64,000 nucleotides of DNA from Streptomonospora sp. PA3 (GCF_009728995.1 NZ_VTZW01000009.1:126501-190500); one strand, 5' to 3'; shown: positions 28,158-36,859, numbered from the stretch's first letter. The notes: a model not told the origin generated them from the letters alone. Program-made: numbers and translations.

Positions 28158-29329
28158 GACCGGTACCTCCTGTGTCGGACCGCCGCGACGGCGGCGAGCA
28201 GTGCGTCGGGGGCGCCGAACCCCCCGGCCTTGGTGACGATGCGGCGGCCGTGCAGCCGCCCGCCGCAGAGGGTGCCGACGGGGATGCCCGGTGCGACCTC
28301 GCCGGTGAGCGCGAACCCGGTGGCGCCGAGCGCGTCGGCCAGCGCGCGTGCGCCGTCGCCGCCGGTGACCACGAAGCCCGAGACGGCGTTGCGGTAGGCG
28401 AGATCGGCGGCCAGGGCGCCGAGGTGCCGCGCGACCGCGGCGGGGTCCAGCCGCGGGGAGCGCTCCTGCGGCGCCACGACGGCCAGGGACTCGCCGGCGA
28501 CGGAGAGGCGGCGGTCGGCCGCGGCGCACCACTCCTGCCATGCGTCCTCGTCGGCGAACGTGTCGGCGGTGCAGTGCAGTACGGGCGCGTGTTCGGCGAG
28601 GCGGTCGACCTGATCACGAGTCGTCGCGTGCAGCGACGTCACGACCACCAGAGCCGGCGCGGGCGCGGCAGCCGCCGCCCACGCCTGTGCCATCGGCGCC
28701 GCCAGGCCGGCCGAACCGACCGGGACCGCGCGCGGTCCCAGGTGGGCGATGGCGGCGGCCAGGCACTCCAGGTCCGCCGGAGTGCGGGCGTCGGCGACCA
28801 CGACCGGACCCGCGTCGGCGATCCGCGCCGCGTCGGCCACCGCGTCGAAGCCGTCCAGCTTCGCCTGCGCCGCGCCCAGCAGGGTCGGGATGTGGCTTTC
28901 GCTGACGGGGGTCACGGGGTCGGTGCCCACTTGGGTGCGGTGGGCGGGCGTGCCCTCCACGAGCAGGACGCCGTCCTCCACGGTGCGACCGGCGTCGGGG
29001 AAGGCGGGGCAGACGACGGCGACGGCGTCCTCCGCCCAGCTTCGGCGTGCCGCCTCGACCTCGGCCGCGATCTGCCCGCGCAGGGTGGAGTCGACCTTCT
29101 TGTAGAGGTGCCCGGCGGCGCGCAGTCCGCCCACGCGGTCGGCCACCGCGGCGGCGGCCTGTTCGGGGGGCAGAGCCCGCGAGTCGGTGCTCACCGCCAC
29201 CACGTCGGCACCGCTGTCGGCGGCGGCCTCCAGGCGCAGTTCGGTGGACCAGCCCGCGCGCAGAAAGCGCACGGCGGTGTCGTTGGCGCCGGTGAGGTCG
29301 TCGGCGACCACGGCGATCGCGGGGGTCAC
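28154..29329 (-). CDS. four-carbon acid-sugar kinase (DUF1537, DtnK/DenK type)
   Basis: A 391-aa ATP-dependent kinase. The N-terminal VVADDLTGANDTAVRFLRAGW binds the sugar acid, YKKVDSTLRGQ is the family signature, and the C-terminal FVVTGGDGARAL and IVTKAGGFG bind nucleotide. GTG 29329 has GGAGG upstream and overlaps the permease stop by four bases (GTGA). Phosphorylates D-threonate, D-erythronate or similar at C4 to feed the PdxA2 dehydrogenase that follows. Confidence 0.9.
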   Translation of the reverse strand: MTPAIAVVADDLTGANDTAVRFLRAGWSTELRLEAAADSGADVVAVSTDSRALPPEQAAAAVADRVGGLRAAGHLYKKVDSTLRGQIAAEVEAARRSWAEDAVAVVCPAFPDAGRTVEDGVLLVEGTPAHRTQVGTDPVTPVSESHIPTLLGAAQAKLDGFDAVADAARIADAGPVVVADARTPADLECLAAAIAHLGPRAVPVGSAGLAAPMAQAWAAAAAPAPALVVVTSLHATTRDQVDRLAEHAPVLHCTADTFADEDAWQEWCAAADRRLSVAGESLAVVAPQERSPRLDPAAVARHLGALAADLAYRNAVSGFVVTGGDGARALADALGATGFALTGEVAPGIPVGTLCGGRLHGRRIVTKAGGFGAPDALLAAVAAVRHRRYRS

Positions 29330-30381
29330 GGCTTCGCCTCCTGCCGGGGCCCGGCGCCGGTTTCGGCCGGTGCGTCGCCGCTGTGCTCGCCGGCCTCCTC
29401 CTCCTCGGTGCGGGCGCCCGTCGCCCCGCTGCGCTTGAGCGCCCAGGAGGCCAGCATCGGCGCGAGCACGGCGGTGACGAGCACGCAGGCGGCAACCTGG
29501 GAGGTGGCGGTGCCGACGTAGGTCTGGAAGGAGGGATCTGCGGCGGCGACGATCGCCGGGGTGGCGATGGAGTTGCCAGATGTGGTGCCCGCGGCGAATC
29601 CGATTCCGCTCTCGCAGCCGCGGCGCAGGATCAGCCGGTAGCCCAGATAGACCAGCCCGCCGGTGACGGGGGTCATCAGCACGCCCAGGACGATGCCGGT
29701 CAGCCCGCCGGAGGCGACGTCGGCGAGGTCGATTTCGGTGCCCAGGGCGAACGAGAAGAACGGAATGACGATGTTGGGCACCGGTTTCAGAGTCTCGCGC
29801 CACGTGTCGTCGATGTTGCCGACGATCACACCCAGGGCGAAGGGGATGAGGGCCGCGATCAGCGAGGTGAACGGAATCTCGCCGAGCCCGGAGGCGCCGA
29901 GGAACAGCAGCGCGAAGAACGGTCCGTCGTTGACCGCGCCGGCGATGTAGGCGCCGCGGTCGCGGGCGCGCCCGTACTGGCCCGTCAGTGCCAGCCACAG
30001 ACCGCCGTTGGAGTTGGTACCGGCGGAGAGCAGCGCGAGGATCGAGACGCCGAGGAGGCCACCGGGTCCGGTGACCGCGCCGAGGGCGACGATCAGCAGC
30101 CCGGGGATGATGCTCCGGCCGAGGAGCACGACTCCGGTGGTGGCCAGTACCGGGCCACCGGTGCGCAGCGTGACCTGGGTGCCGGTGGCGAAGATGAGCA
30201 GCGCGATGAGTGGGAGCGCGCTGTCCTTGAACAGGGCCGTGGTGAACCCGCCGATGTCGAGGGCCGCGGGGGCGAAGGTGCCCAGCAGCGATCCCAGGAT
30301 CAGCGGGATGAGCATCAGCCCACCGGGTAGCCGGTTCATCGTCCCGAACAGCGGGATCAGGGTGCCATGGCCTCGGCGCAC
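29326..30381 (-). CDS. KdgT-family 2-keto-3-deoxygluconate/acid-sugar permease
   Basis: A 351-aa membrane permease with about ten helices. KDSALPLIALLIFATGTQV and ALLSAGTNSNGGLWLALTGQ are signature stretches of the KdgT family. A polar 35-residue tail ends the protein. GTG 30381 follows GGAGAGGAGG. First gene of an operon with the acid-sugar kinase and PdxA2, joined by 4-bp overlaps; thus it probably brings in the C4 sugar acid. Tandem 13-bp boxes lie 62 bp upstream. Confidence 0.88.
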   Translation of the reverse strand: MRRGHGTLIPLFGTMNRLPGGLMLIPLILGSLLGTFAPAALDIGGFTTALFKDSALPLIALLIFATGTQVTLRTGGPVLATTGVVLLGRSIIPGLLIVALGAVTGPGGLLGVSILALLSAGTNSNGGLWLALTGQYGRARDRGAYIAGAVNDGPFFALLFLGASGLGEIPFTSLIAALIPFALGVIVGNIDDTWRETLKPVPNIVIPFFSFALGTEIDLADVASGGLTGIVLGVLMTPVTGGLVYLGYRLILRRGCESGIGFAAGTTSGNSIATPAIVAAADPSFQTYVGTATSQVAACVLVTAVLAPMLASWALKRSGATGARTEEEEAGEHSGDAPAETGAGPRQEAKP

Positions 30382-30442
30382 GGCTCCTCCTCTCCGGTGG
30401 GTGCGGGACCGGGTCCGTCCCCACGGATGTCGAACTCCACTA

Positions 30443-30468
30443 ATTGTACGGACAGATTGTACGTACAG
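30443..30468. promoter_or_regulatory. tandem 13-bp operator-like boxes
   Basis: ATTGTACGGACAG (30443-30455) and ATTGTACGTACAG (30456-30468) are back-to-back direct repeats differing at one base; the second contains the palindrome TGTACGTACA. They lie 62-87 bp upstream of the KdgT-type gene. The half-site spacing differs from the ATTGTNGACAAT sites, so a different regulator, probably the UTRA GntR of this operon, is suggested. A nearby palindrome (GTGGCG-TG-CGCCAC) is at 30472-30485. Confidence 0.62.
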
Positions 30469-30670
30469 AGCGTGGCGTGCGCCACTAGAGGTTCACATCG
30501 GTGCAGACGAGGGCGGCCGCGCTGGGCGCGGGAAGCGGGATTCGCGGGGGTTTCGGCACCGCGAAACGCCGGGCCGCGCTCGGAATCCCGCATGTGCGGG
30601 CGCGCGAAACGGCCCGCGATGCCCACTCGGGGGCGCCGCGGGCCGTCGCCGTCCCGACCGCCGTGCGCTC

Positions 30671-31375
30671 TCAGCCCTGCGCGGAAGACGGGCGCCCCAC
30701 CGCGGAGGGGCCGGTGGCGTTGACGTTGATGCGCTCGACGGTGTCGAGCATGTGCGACTCGATGAGTTCCAGGAGCCGCTCCTCGTCGCCCTCGGTTATG
30801 GCGTCCAGCAGTTTCTGGTGCTCGTCGACGAGCTCGGCGGCCTCCGGGTAGACGTCCTGCATCACCGCCAGGCACATGCGCGTCTCGACCAGCAGGGTCT
30901 GGGCCATGCGCTCCAGCCGCCGGTTGCCCGAGCAGCTGACCAGCGTCTGGTGGAACGCCTGGTCGGCGTCGCTCATGGCGGTGCGGTCGCCCGTCTCGGC
31001 GGCCTCGACGAGGCGGTCCAGCGCCGCCGTCAGGCGTGCCAGCGCCTCGCCGCGGTTGCCGCGCATGATCAACTGGCAGGAGGCGCGCTCGACCGCCAGG
31101 CGCGCCACGTAGATGTCGCGGACGTCTTCGGCTTCGAGTTCGCGGACGAACAGGCCGCGGTGGCGCTCGCTGCGCAACAGCCCCTCCTGGACGAGCCGCT
31201 GCATCGCTTCGCGCAGGGGGCCGCGGCTCACCCCCAGCCGCGCCGCGAGGTCGGTCTCGCCCAGCTGGTCGCCGGGCGCCAGGTGGCCGTACATGATCGC
31301 CGAGCGCAGCTGGTCGGCGATCAGCGCGGCGGTGGACCTCCGCGGCACGGGTTCGAGTCCGCCGTGGGAGTTCAT
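30671..31375 (-). CDS. GntR-family regulator, FadR/FCD type
   Basis: A 234-aa regulator with N-terminal wHTH (LIADQLRSAIMYGHLAPGDQ, ARLGVSRGPLREAMQRLVQE) and an all-helical FCD domain; the metal-binding positions Asp/His/His are seen in DADQAFHQTLV and later ESHMLDT. ATG 31375 has GGAGAG upstream. It is the last gene of the DUF3830 / maleate-isomerase operon, whose promoter region carries ATTGTNGACAAT sites, so it is the best candidate for their ligand-responsive repressor. Confidence 0.88.
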   Translation of the reverse strand: MNSHGGLEPVPRRSTAALIADQLRSAIMYGHLAPGDQLGETDLAARLGVSRGPLREAMQRLVQEGLLRSERHRGLFVRELEAEDVRDIYVARLAVERASCQLIMRGNRGEALARLTAALDRLVEAAETGDRTAMSDADQAFHQTLVSCSGNRRLERMAQTLLVETRMCLAVMQDVYPEAAELVDEHQKLLDAITEGDEERLLELIESHMLDTVERINVNATGPSAVGRPSSAQG

Positions 31376-31453
31376 GGCATCCGCTCTCCTCTCGTCCTCC
31401 TGCACGTGCCGCCGGTGTGCCCGCCGCGGGGGCGCTGCGGGCACACCCGGGTC

Positions 31454-32203
31454 TCAGCCCTCGGCCGCGGCCGCCGCTCCCGCGCCCGCGCCCGCGCGGA
31501 ACAGGGTCCCCAGGCCTTCCCGCGGGCCGGCCGCGCCCGCGAGGCGCAGCCCCTCCCACACGCTGACCTGGTTGGCGGTCAGCACGGTCTTGCCCAGCCG
31601 CTCCTCCAGCGCGTCCAGGATCGCAGCGCTGTGCAACGCGGTGTCGGGGACCAGGACGGCCTCGGCATCGGGGTGGTCGCCGGCGGCCACCCAGTCCAGC
31701 ACGTCGGCCCCCTGCAGCGTGCCGACCTCGGCCGCGGTGACGATGCCGCGCCCCGACCAGGCCGCGACGTCGATCCCGGCGTCGCCGAGGAAGCCCACGA
31801 AGTGCTCCGCGACGTCGTCGGGGTAGCTGGCCGCGATGGCCACGCGGCCGATCCCCAGCGCCCGCAGCGCGTGGACGAACGCGAACGAGGTGCTGGAGGC
31901 GGGCGCGCCCGCCTCGGCGCCCACCCGCTCGGCCTGGGCGCGGGCGCCCTCCCAGCCGAAGACGAAGCTGCCGCTGGTGCACGCCCACACGGCGGCGTCG
32001 ACGCCGCGCGCCCGCAGCTCGCGCGCGCCCTCGCCCAGGACGTCGGACCCGCCCACGTCCAGCAGCGCGTCGACCCGGTGGGCGTCCTCGCGCATCAGGG
32101 TGTGCACCAGGTGCAGCCGGACGTCGCCGCCCAGCAGCCGCTCGAACTCGGGATAGTCGTCCTCGGCGCTGTAGCCGGGGTAGAGGAACCCGACGCTGGC
32201 CAT
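31454..32203 (-). CDS. maleate isomerase / Asp-Glu racemase superfamily protein (paralogue 1)
   Basis: A 249-aa protein starting MASVGFLYPGYSAEDDYPEF, a typical opening of maleate cis-trans isomerase-like proteins. Cys in VWACTSGSFVFG is the first catalytic position; the second cysteine expected near VLVPDTALHS is absent, so the usual two-Cys mechanism is not complete. I chose ATG 32203 for its GGGGAGG site; an ATG at 32257 overlaps the previous stop (ATGA) but has no ribosome site. Likely acts on a C4 dicarboxylate or substituted malonate. Confidence 0.82.
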   Translation of the reverse strand: MASVGFLYPGYSAEDDYPEFERLLGGDVRLHLVHTLMREDAHRVDALLDVGGSDVLGEGARELRARGVDAAVWACTSGSFVFGWEGARAQAERVGAEAGAPASSTSFAFVHALRALGIGRVAIAASYPDDVAEHFVGFLGDAGIDVAAWSGRGIVTAAEVGTLQGADVLDWVAAGDHPDAEAVLVPDTALHSAAILDALEERLGKTVLTANQVSVWEGLRLAGAAGPREGLGTLFRAGAGAGAAAAAEG

Positions 32204-32253
32204 CTGCGTATACCTCCCCTTCCGGGGGTCGCTGGGGTCGTTGCGGTCGGCCG

Positions 32254-33141
32254 TCATGCGGCGGTGCTCTGGGCGGTGGCGTCGACCAGGTGCTGGCCGT
32301 GTGCGACGGGCCGGCGGCCCATCGCCTGCATCGCGGCCCACATGGTCACCTGGTTGGCGGCGATAACCGGTTTGCCGAGCATGCGCTCCAGCGGCGCGAT
32401 GATGTCGTAGGTCAGCACGTTGGTGCAGCTGATGAACACCGCCTCGGCGTCGGGGCGGTCGGCGTCGCGCACGGCTTGGACGACCTCGGAGTAGGTGGTC
32501 TTCCAGATGTGGCCGAGCAGGCCCAGACCGACGCTGGAGGTGGACTCCACGCCGTGCTCGGCCAGGTAGCCCAGCAGCCTCTCGGTGACACTGTCGACAT
32601 AGGGCGTCACCACCGCGATGCGGCGCACGTCCAGCGCCTCCAGGGCCTGGATCAGCGCGCCGGAGGTGGTGACCGCCGCGGGCGCCCCGGCGTCGAGGAT
32701 GCTCTGCCGCAGCCGGCGCTGGCCCTCGGCGCCGTGCACGAAGCTGCCCGACGCGCAGGCGTAGCCCACGACCAGGGGTTCGGGAGCCAGCAGGTCGCGG
32801 GTGGCGCGGGCGACGTTGTCGCCGTCGCTGAGCGCCGAGGCCTGGTCGACCGTCACCGGCACCGGAACGAACGGCAGCCGCGTGACGTAGAGCGAGACGT
32901 CGTCGGGCGCCCAGCGCCAGAGTTCGCGGTCCAGCGCGAAGTCGTAGGGCGCCACGATGCCCACCCCGGACTGCCACGGGGTCTCGGCCAGGGCGGAAAG
33001 CTCCACCACGCCGGCGGACGCCGAGGGGGCGTCCGCGGGCTCGGCCTCGGGGTCGGGAGCGGTCTCGGGGTACTTGAGGAGGACCCGCTCTTCCTGGTCG
33101 CCGCCGTTCACCGGATGTCCGGCGGTCCGATCGGTCCGCAT
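32254..33141 (-). CDS. maleate isomerase / Asp-Glu racemase superfamily protein (paralogue 2)
   Basis: A 295-aa protein with an acidic 45-residue N-terminal extension before GVGIVAPYDFALDRELWRW. Both catalytic cysteines are present: VGYACASGSFVHG and VFISCTNVLTYD. This matches maleate cis-trans isomerase or arylmalonate-decarboxylase-like enzymes. ATG 33141 follows AAGGAGG. It precedes paralogue 1 on the same strand, with 50 bp between; the two may form a heteromer or act in sequence. Confidence 0.85.
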   Translation of the reverse strand: MRTDRTAGHPVNGGDQEERVLLKYPETAPDPEAEPADAPSASAGVVELSALAETPWQSGVGIVAPYDFALDRELWRWAPDDVSLYVTRLPFVPVPVTVDQASALSDGDNVARATRDLLAPEPLVVGYACASGSFVHGAEGQRRLRQSILDAGAPAAVTTSGALIQALEALDVRRIAVVTPYVDSVTERLLGYLAEHGVESTSSVGLGLLGHIWKTTYSEVVQAVRDADRPDAEAVFISCTNVLTYDIIAPLERMLGKPVIAANQVTMWAAMQAMGRRPVAHGQHLVDATAQSTAA

Positions 33142-33214
33142 TGGTCACTCACCTCCTTCTCTGCATGTCATCGGTTTCGGGGCCGCCGCGCGCGGCCCCC
33201 GGTGAACAGCGGTG

Positions 33215-33709
33215 CTACTCCTCCAGCCGCCGGTAGACCAGGCGCTCGCCGATGGCGCCGGAGCGCCAGACGTCGTTGCACGCCTCGGCCATGGGCGCCA
33301 GGCCGTCGACGATGGTGGCGTAGACGTTGCCGGGGACCCAGCCGACGTCGCCGTTGAGCAGCAGGTTGTTGCGGCCGTAGAAGATCGCGAGGTCGATGAC
33401 CCCGGGCAGGTGGTCGATGCCCTTCTCCTCCTTGAACCGGCGGTCGAGCATGCCGCCGGGGAAGGAGAAGTAGACGACGTCGCCGGGGATGGGGGTGACC
33501 GTGGGGTTCTCCTGGCCCGGCTCCTCGGCGGCGAACCGGGGAACCATGGCGTAGACCTCGTTGCGCGCGTACTTGGCGTGGTAGACGTCGCCGCCCTGGG
33601 GGAGCGCCTCCCAGACCGCGTCGCAGGTGCGCGGGGCGTCCTTGTCGAGGAGTTCGGCCACGCACGAGACGCCGCGCTTCTCCAGGCTGATGGTCATATA
33701 CCTGGGCAT
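33215..33709 (-). CDS. DUF3830 (cyclophilin-like) protein
   Basis: A 164-aa protein with MTISLEKRGVSCVAELLDKD at the start and GNVYATIVDGLAPMAEACND near the end, fitting the small DUF3830 family with a cyclophilin-like barrel. ATG 33709 or 33697 may be used; AAAGG lies about 14 bp before the first. DUF3830 genes tend to accompany hydantoin/amide and racemase-type catabolic genes, as here. First gene of the operon ending with the FCD GntR. No enzymatic residue can be named. Confidence 0.8.
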   Translation of the reverse strand: MPRYMTISLEKRGVSCVAELLDKDAPRTCDAVWEALPQGGDVYHAKYARNEVYAMVPRFAAEEPGQENPTVTPIPGDVVYFSFPGGMLDRRFKEEKGIDHLPGVIDLAIFYGRNNLLLNGDVGWVPGNVYATIVDGLAPMAEACNDVWRSGAIGERLVYRRLEE

Positions 33710-33955
33710 CGTCGGATGTGGGCCTTTCTAACTGGGCACCGTGATGCGCCGCCGGGGATCGCGGATCGCGGGTTCCCGGCGGAGGTGGGACGTGGCTGGG
33801 GCCGGCCGGCGCGGAGTCCGGGCGGGGGACCTCCGTGGAGAGACCGGAAGAATCGGAATCGCGGGAGGCGATACGGCCGATGATGGGACTTGTCGTGCTT
33901 TGCGCTGATGAGCTGTGCCGCAGCGGGCGGCGGCCAGTCTGCCGAGTGCTGTCGA

Positions 33956-33967
33956 ATTGTCAACATT
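33956..33967. promoter_or_regulatory. ATTGT-type operator, DUF3830-side copy
   Basis: ATTGTCAACATT differs from the perfect sites in the outer right half. On the minus strand it contains TTGACA (33963-33958), which has CAGACT 16 bp downstream as a possible -10 of the DUF3830 operon. Confidence 0.55.
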
Positions 33968-34021
33968 GGCCCCGATGGCCGTGCCGCGCGGGCGGAGTGG
34001 GCATCGGGTTCGACGGTGCCT

Positions 34022-34033
34022 ATTGTCGACAAT
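34022..34033. promoter_or_regulatory. perfect ATTGTCGACAAT palindrome
   Basis: An exact 12-bp palindrome between the two outward promoters, 66 bp from the left site and exactly 100 bp from the right one. Confidence 0.7.
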
Positions 34034-34121
34034 CATACGATCGGCGGGCCCGGCGGAGCAACGCTTGCGGGCATTGGCGTGTTACGTCTCCGTGACGCAC
34101 CGCCGCAGTCCGCGCTGGGAT

Positions 34122-34133
34122 ATTGTTGACAAT
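34122..34133. promoter_or_regulatory. ATTGTTGACAAT operator, dehydrogenase-side copy
   Basis: Identical in core to the gabT-upstream site. It covers the -35 element of the promoter for the dehydrogenase-amidase operon, the position expected for a repressor. Confidence 0.72.
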
Positions 34134-34154
34134 CCTACGGCCTGTGCCTACCGT
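34126..34154 (+). promoter_or_regulatory. promoter of the dehydrogenase-amidase operon
   Basis: TTGACA (34126-34131), a 17-bp spacer and TACCGT (34149-34154). Transcription would start near 34161, leaving about 98 nt of leader before GTG 34259. Confidence 0.65.
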
Positions 34155-34258
34155 TTCAACCGCTTCGCGGTACCCGGCCATTGGACGGCAGTGATCGCGG
34201 GTAGGCATACGCACGTACCACCAGGCCGCCCACGTCGTCGAATCGGGAGCCGCTCGCA

Positions 34259-35266
34259 GTGACACCCGCAGACCCGCCGCAGACACACCTCGCCGTCCTG
34301 CACGGCGGCGACCTGCCGCCCGGCCACCGGCGCCTCGACACCCACCCGCGGCTCGCCCCGGTCCGCTACGCCACCGCCGACCGCCTCGGCGAGGTCCTGC
34401 CCGGCGCGCACGCGCTGTTCGTCTGGGACCTGTTCTCCGAGGCGCTGGAGGCCGCCTGGCCCAAGGCCGACAGCCTGCGCTGGGTGCACGCCGCCACCGC
34501 CGGAGTCGACAACCTCATGTTCGACGGGCTGGTCGGCAGCGACGTGGTCGTCACCAACTCCCGCGGCGTCTTCGACGAGCCGATCTCCGAGTACGTCCTG
34601 GGCCTGGTCATCGCCTTCGCCAAGGACCTGCCCGCCACGCTGGGCCACCAGCGCCGCCGCGAGTGGCGCCACCGCGAGACCGAGCGCGTCGGCGGTCGGC
34701 ACGCCCTGGTCGTCGGGACCGGCCCCATCGGCCGCGCCATCGCCCGCAAGCTGCGCGCCGCCGGCCTGACCGTCGAAGGCGCGGGCCGCACCGCGCGCCC
34801 CGATGACCCCGACTTCGGCGCGGTGGTCGAGGCCTCCCTCGACACCGCCGGCCCCGGCCTGGCCGACGCGCTGCCGCGCGCCGACTACGTCGTGCTCGCC
34901 GCGCCCCTCACCGACGCCACCCGCGACCTCGCCGACGCCGCCTTCCTCGCCCGGATGCGCCCCACCGCCCGGCTGATCAACGTCGGCCGCGGCCAGTCGG
35001 TCGACGAGGGGGCGCTCGTGGCCGCCCTGAACGCCGGCGAGCTCGCCGGCGCGGCGCTCGACGTCGCCCGCACCGAGCCGCTGCCCGCGGAGTCGCCGCT
35101 GTGGGACGCCCCCGGCCTCATCGTCTCCCCGCACATGTCCGGCGACGTCATCGGCTGGCGCAGCGAGCTGGTCGAGCTGTTCGCCGACAACCTGGAGCGC
35201 TTCCTCGCCAACCGCCCGCTGCGCAACGTCGTAGACAAGCAGCGCGGCTACGTGTCCGGTCCCTGA
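34259..35266 (+). CDS. D-2-hydroxyacid dehydrogenase family protein
   Basis: A 335-aa NAD(P)-dependent enzyme. The dinucleotide fold VVGTGPIGRAIARKL sits mid-sequence; LINVGRGQSVDEGALVAAL contains the substrate-binding Arg, LDVARTEPLP the Glu, and SPHMSG the catalytic His. GTG 34259 has GGGAG upstream. Such enzymes reduce 2-oxoacids or oxidise 2-hydroxyacids. It is the first gene of an operon with an amidase, divergent from DUF3830/maleate-isomerase genes and under the same operators. Confidence 0.9.
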   Translation: MTPADPPQTHLAVLHGGDLPPGHRRLDTHPRLAPVRYATADRLGEVLPGAHALFVWDLFSEALEAAWPKADSLRWVHAATAGVDNLMFDGLVGSDVVVTNSRGVFDEPISEYVLGLVIAFAKDLPATLGHQRRREWRHRETERVGGRHALVVGTGPIGRAIARKLRAAGLTVEGAGRTARPDDPDFGAVVEASLDTAGPGLADALPRADYVVLAAPLTDATRDLADAAFLARMRPTARLINVGRGQSVDEGALVAALNAGELAGAALDVARTEPLPAESPLWDAPGLIVSPHMSGDVIGWRSELVELFADNLERFLANRPLRNVVDKQRGYVSGP

Positions 35267-35346
35267 CACCCGCTCCCGGCCGCCCGGCCGGGAGCCGCGC
35301 TCCCCGCCACCCGCCGACTCCAGGACGACGCCAGGAAGGACTGAGA

Positions 35347-36813
35347 TTGAGTACCAAGTTCGAGGGGCTGGACCGGGCGAAGGCCGAGCCCGGGGACGAG
35401 GGCGCCGCCGCCTCCGCGCGGGCCGACTCCCCGGCCTGGCTCTCGGCCGCCGAGCTGCTGGGCGCCTACGCCCGCGGCGAGCTGTCGCCGGTCGAGGCCA
35501 CCGACGCCGTGCTGGAGCGCATCGAGCGCGACAACCCCGCCCTCAACGCCTTCTGCCTGGTCGCGGCCGACGAGGCGCGCGCCGCCGCGCGCGAGTCCCA
35601 GGAGCGCTGGCGGCGCGGCGAGCCGGTGGGCCGCCTCGACGGCGTGCCCACCTCCGTCAAGGACATCCATCTCACCCGCGGCTGGCCCACCCTGCGCGGG
35701 TCGCTGAACACCGACCCCGACCAGCCCTGGCCCGAGGACTCCCCGGTGGTGGCGCGGCTGCGCGAGAACGGCGCGGTGTTCGTCGGCAAGACCACCACCC
35801 CCGAGATCGCGTGGAAGGGCGTCACCGACAGCCCGCTCTACGGCGTCACCCGCAACCCCTGGGACCTCTCCACCACGCCGGGAGGCTCCAGCGGCGGCGC
35901 GGCCGCGGCCCTCGCCGCGGGGATGGGGCCGCTGGCCACCGGCACCGACGGCGGCGGGTCGGTGCGCATCCCCGCGAGCTTCACCGGCGTCTTCGCGATC
36001 AAGCCGACCTGGGGGCTGGTCCCGCACTACCCGGCCAGCGCGTTCGGCAGCCTCGCCCACACCGGCCCGATGACGCGCACCGTGGCCGACGCCGCGCTCA
36101 TGCTCGACGTCATCACCGGGCCCGACGCCCGCGACTGGGCCCGCCTCGCCTCGCCCGGCGCCTCCTTCGCCGAGTCCCTCGACACGCCGATGCGCAGCCT
36201 GCGCATCGCCTACAGCCCCGCGCTGGGCCACCTGGACGTCGACCCCGAGGTGGCGCGCATCGTGGCCGATGCGGCGACCGCCTTCGAGGAGCTGGGAGCC
36301 GTCGTCGAGGAGACCGACCCCCCGATCCGCGACTGCCGCGAGCACTTCCAGATCCTCTGGTACACCGGCGCGGCCAAGGCGACCGAGGCGCTGACCGGCG
36401 CCCAGCGCGAACGCCTCGACCCCGGCCTGCGCGAGATCATCGAGGAGGGGCTGAGCTACTCCGCGCAGGACTACCTGACGGCCATGGCCACGCGCATGGC
36501 GATGGGCGAGGCGATGGGCCGCTTCCACCAGGACTACGACCTGCTGCTCACCCCGGCCATGCCCATCACCGCCTTCGAGGCGGGGCTGGAGGTGCCGCCC
36601 GGGTGGAGCGATCGGCGCTGGACGAGCTGGGCGGGTTTCAGCTACCCGTTCAACATGACCCAACAGCCCGCCGCGAGCGTGCCGTGCGGATTCACCGCCG
36701 CGGGCCTGCCGGTGGGCCTGCAGGTCGTCGGGCCGCGCCACGGCGACGCCCTGGTCCTGGCGGCCTGCCGCGCGTTCGAGTCGGCGCGGCCCTGGGCGCA
36801 CGTGCGCCCCTGA
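35347..36813 (+). CDS. amidase signature family enzyme
   Basis: A 488-aa amide hydrolase. The Ser-cisSer-Lys triad is visible: Lys105 in SVKDI, Ser181/182 in TPGGSSGG and nucleophile Ser205 in [14 protein letters not shown] place the start at TTG 35347 because AGGAAGGA lies 7 bp upstream and no ATG/GTG is suitably placed before the family N-terminus. It follows the dehydrogenase by 80 bp. In this cluster it probably releases ammonia from a carboxylic amide, but the substrate is not known. A perfect hairpin follows. Confidence 0.9.
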   Translation: MSTKFEGLDRAKAEPGDEGAAASARADSPAWLSAAELLGAYARGELSPVEATDAVLERIERDNPALNAFCLVAADEARAAARESQERWRRGEPVGRLDGVPTSVKDIHLTRGWPTLRGSLNTDPDQPWPEDSPVVARLRENGAVFVGKTTTPEIAWKGVTDSPLYGVTRNPWDLSTTPGGSSGGAAAALAAGMGPLATGTDGGGSVRIPASFTGVFAIKPTWGLVPHYPASAFGSLAHTGPMTRTVADAALMLDVITGPDARDWARLASPGASFAESLDTPMRSLRIAYSPALGHLDVDPEVARIVADAATAFEELGAVVEETDPPIRDCREHFQILWYTGAAKATEALTGAQRERLDPGLREIIEEGLSYSAQDYLTAMATRMAMGEAMGRFHQDYDLLLTPAMPITAFEAGLEVPPGWSDRRWTSWAGFSYPFNMTQQPAASVPCGFTAAGLPVGLQVVGPRHGDALVLAACRAFESARPWAHVRP

Positions 36814-36829
36814 CCACGCTCGGTGCGAA

Positions 36830-36855
36830 GGCGGGCGCGCCCGGTCGCGCCCGCC
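36830..36855 (+). terminator. 10-bp perfect hairpin after the amidase gene
   Basis: GGCGGGCGCG (36830-36839) and CGCGCCCGCC (36846-36855) pair around CCCGGT, 17 bp after the amidase stop. It also insulates the response regulator promoter that follows. Confidence 0.65.
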
Positions 36856-36859
36856 GCCC

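Larger units (their letters stand above)
33710..34258. other. 549-bp divergent promoter region
   Basis: No gene is seen. It contains three copies of an ATTGT-N2-ACAAT-type operator (33956, 34022, 34122); the outer two overlap outward-facing TTGACA -35 boxes. Confidence 0.7.
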
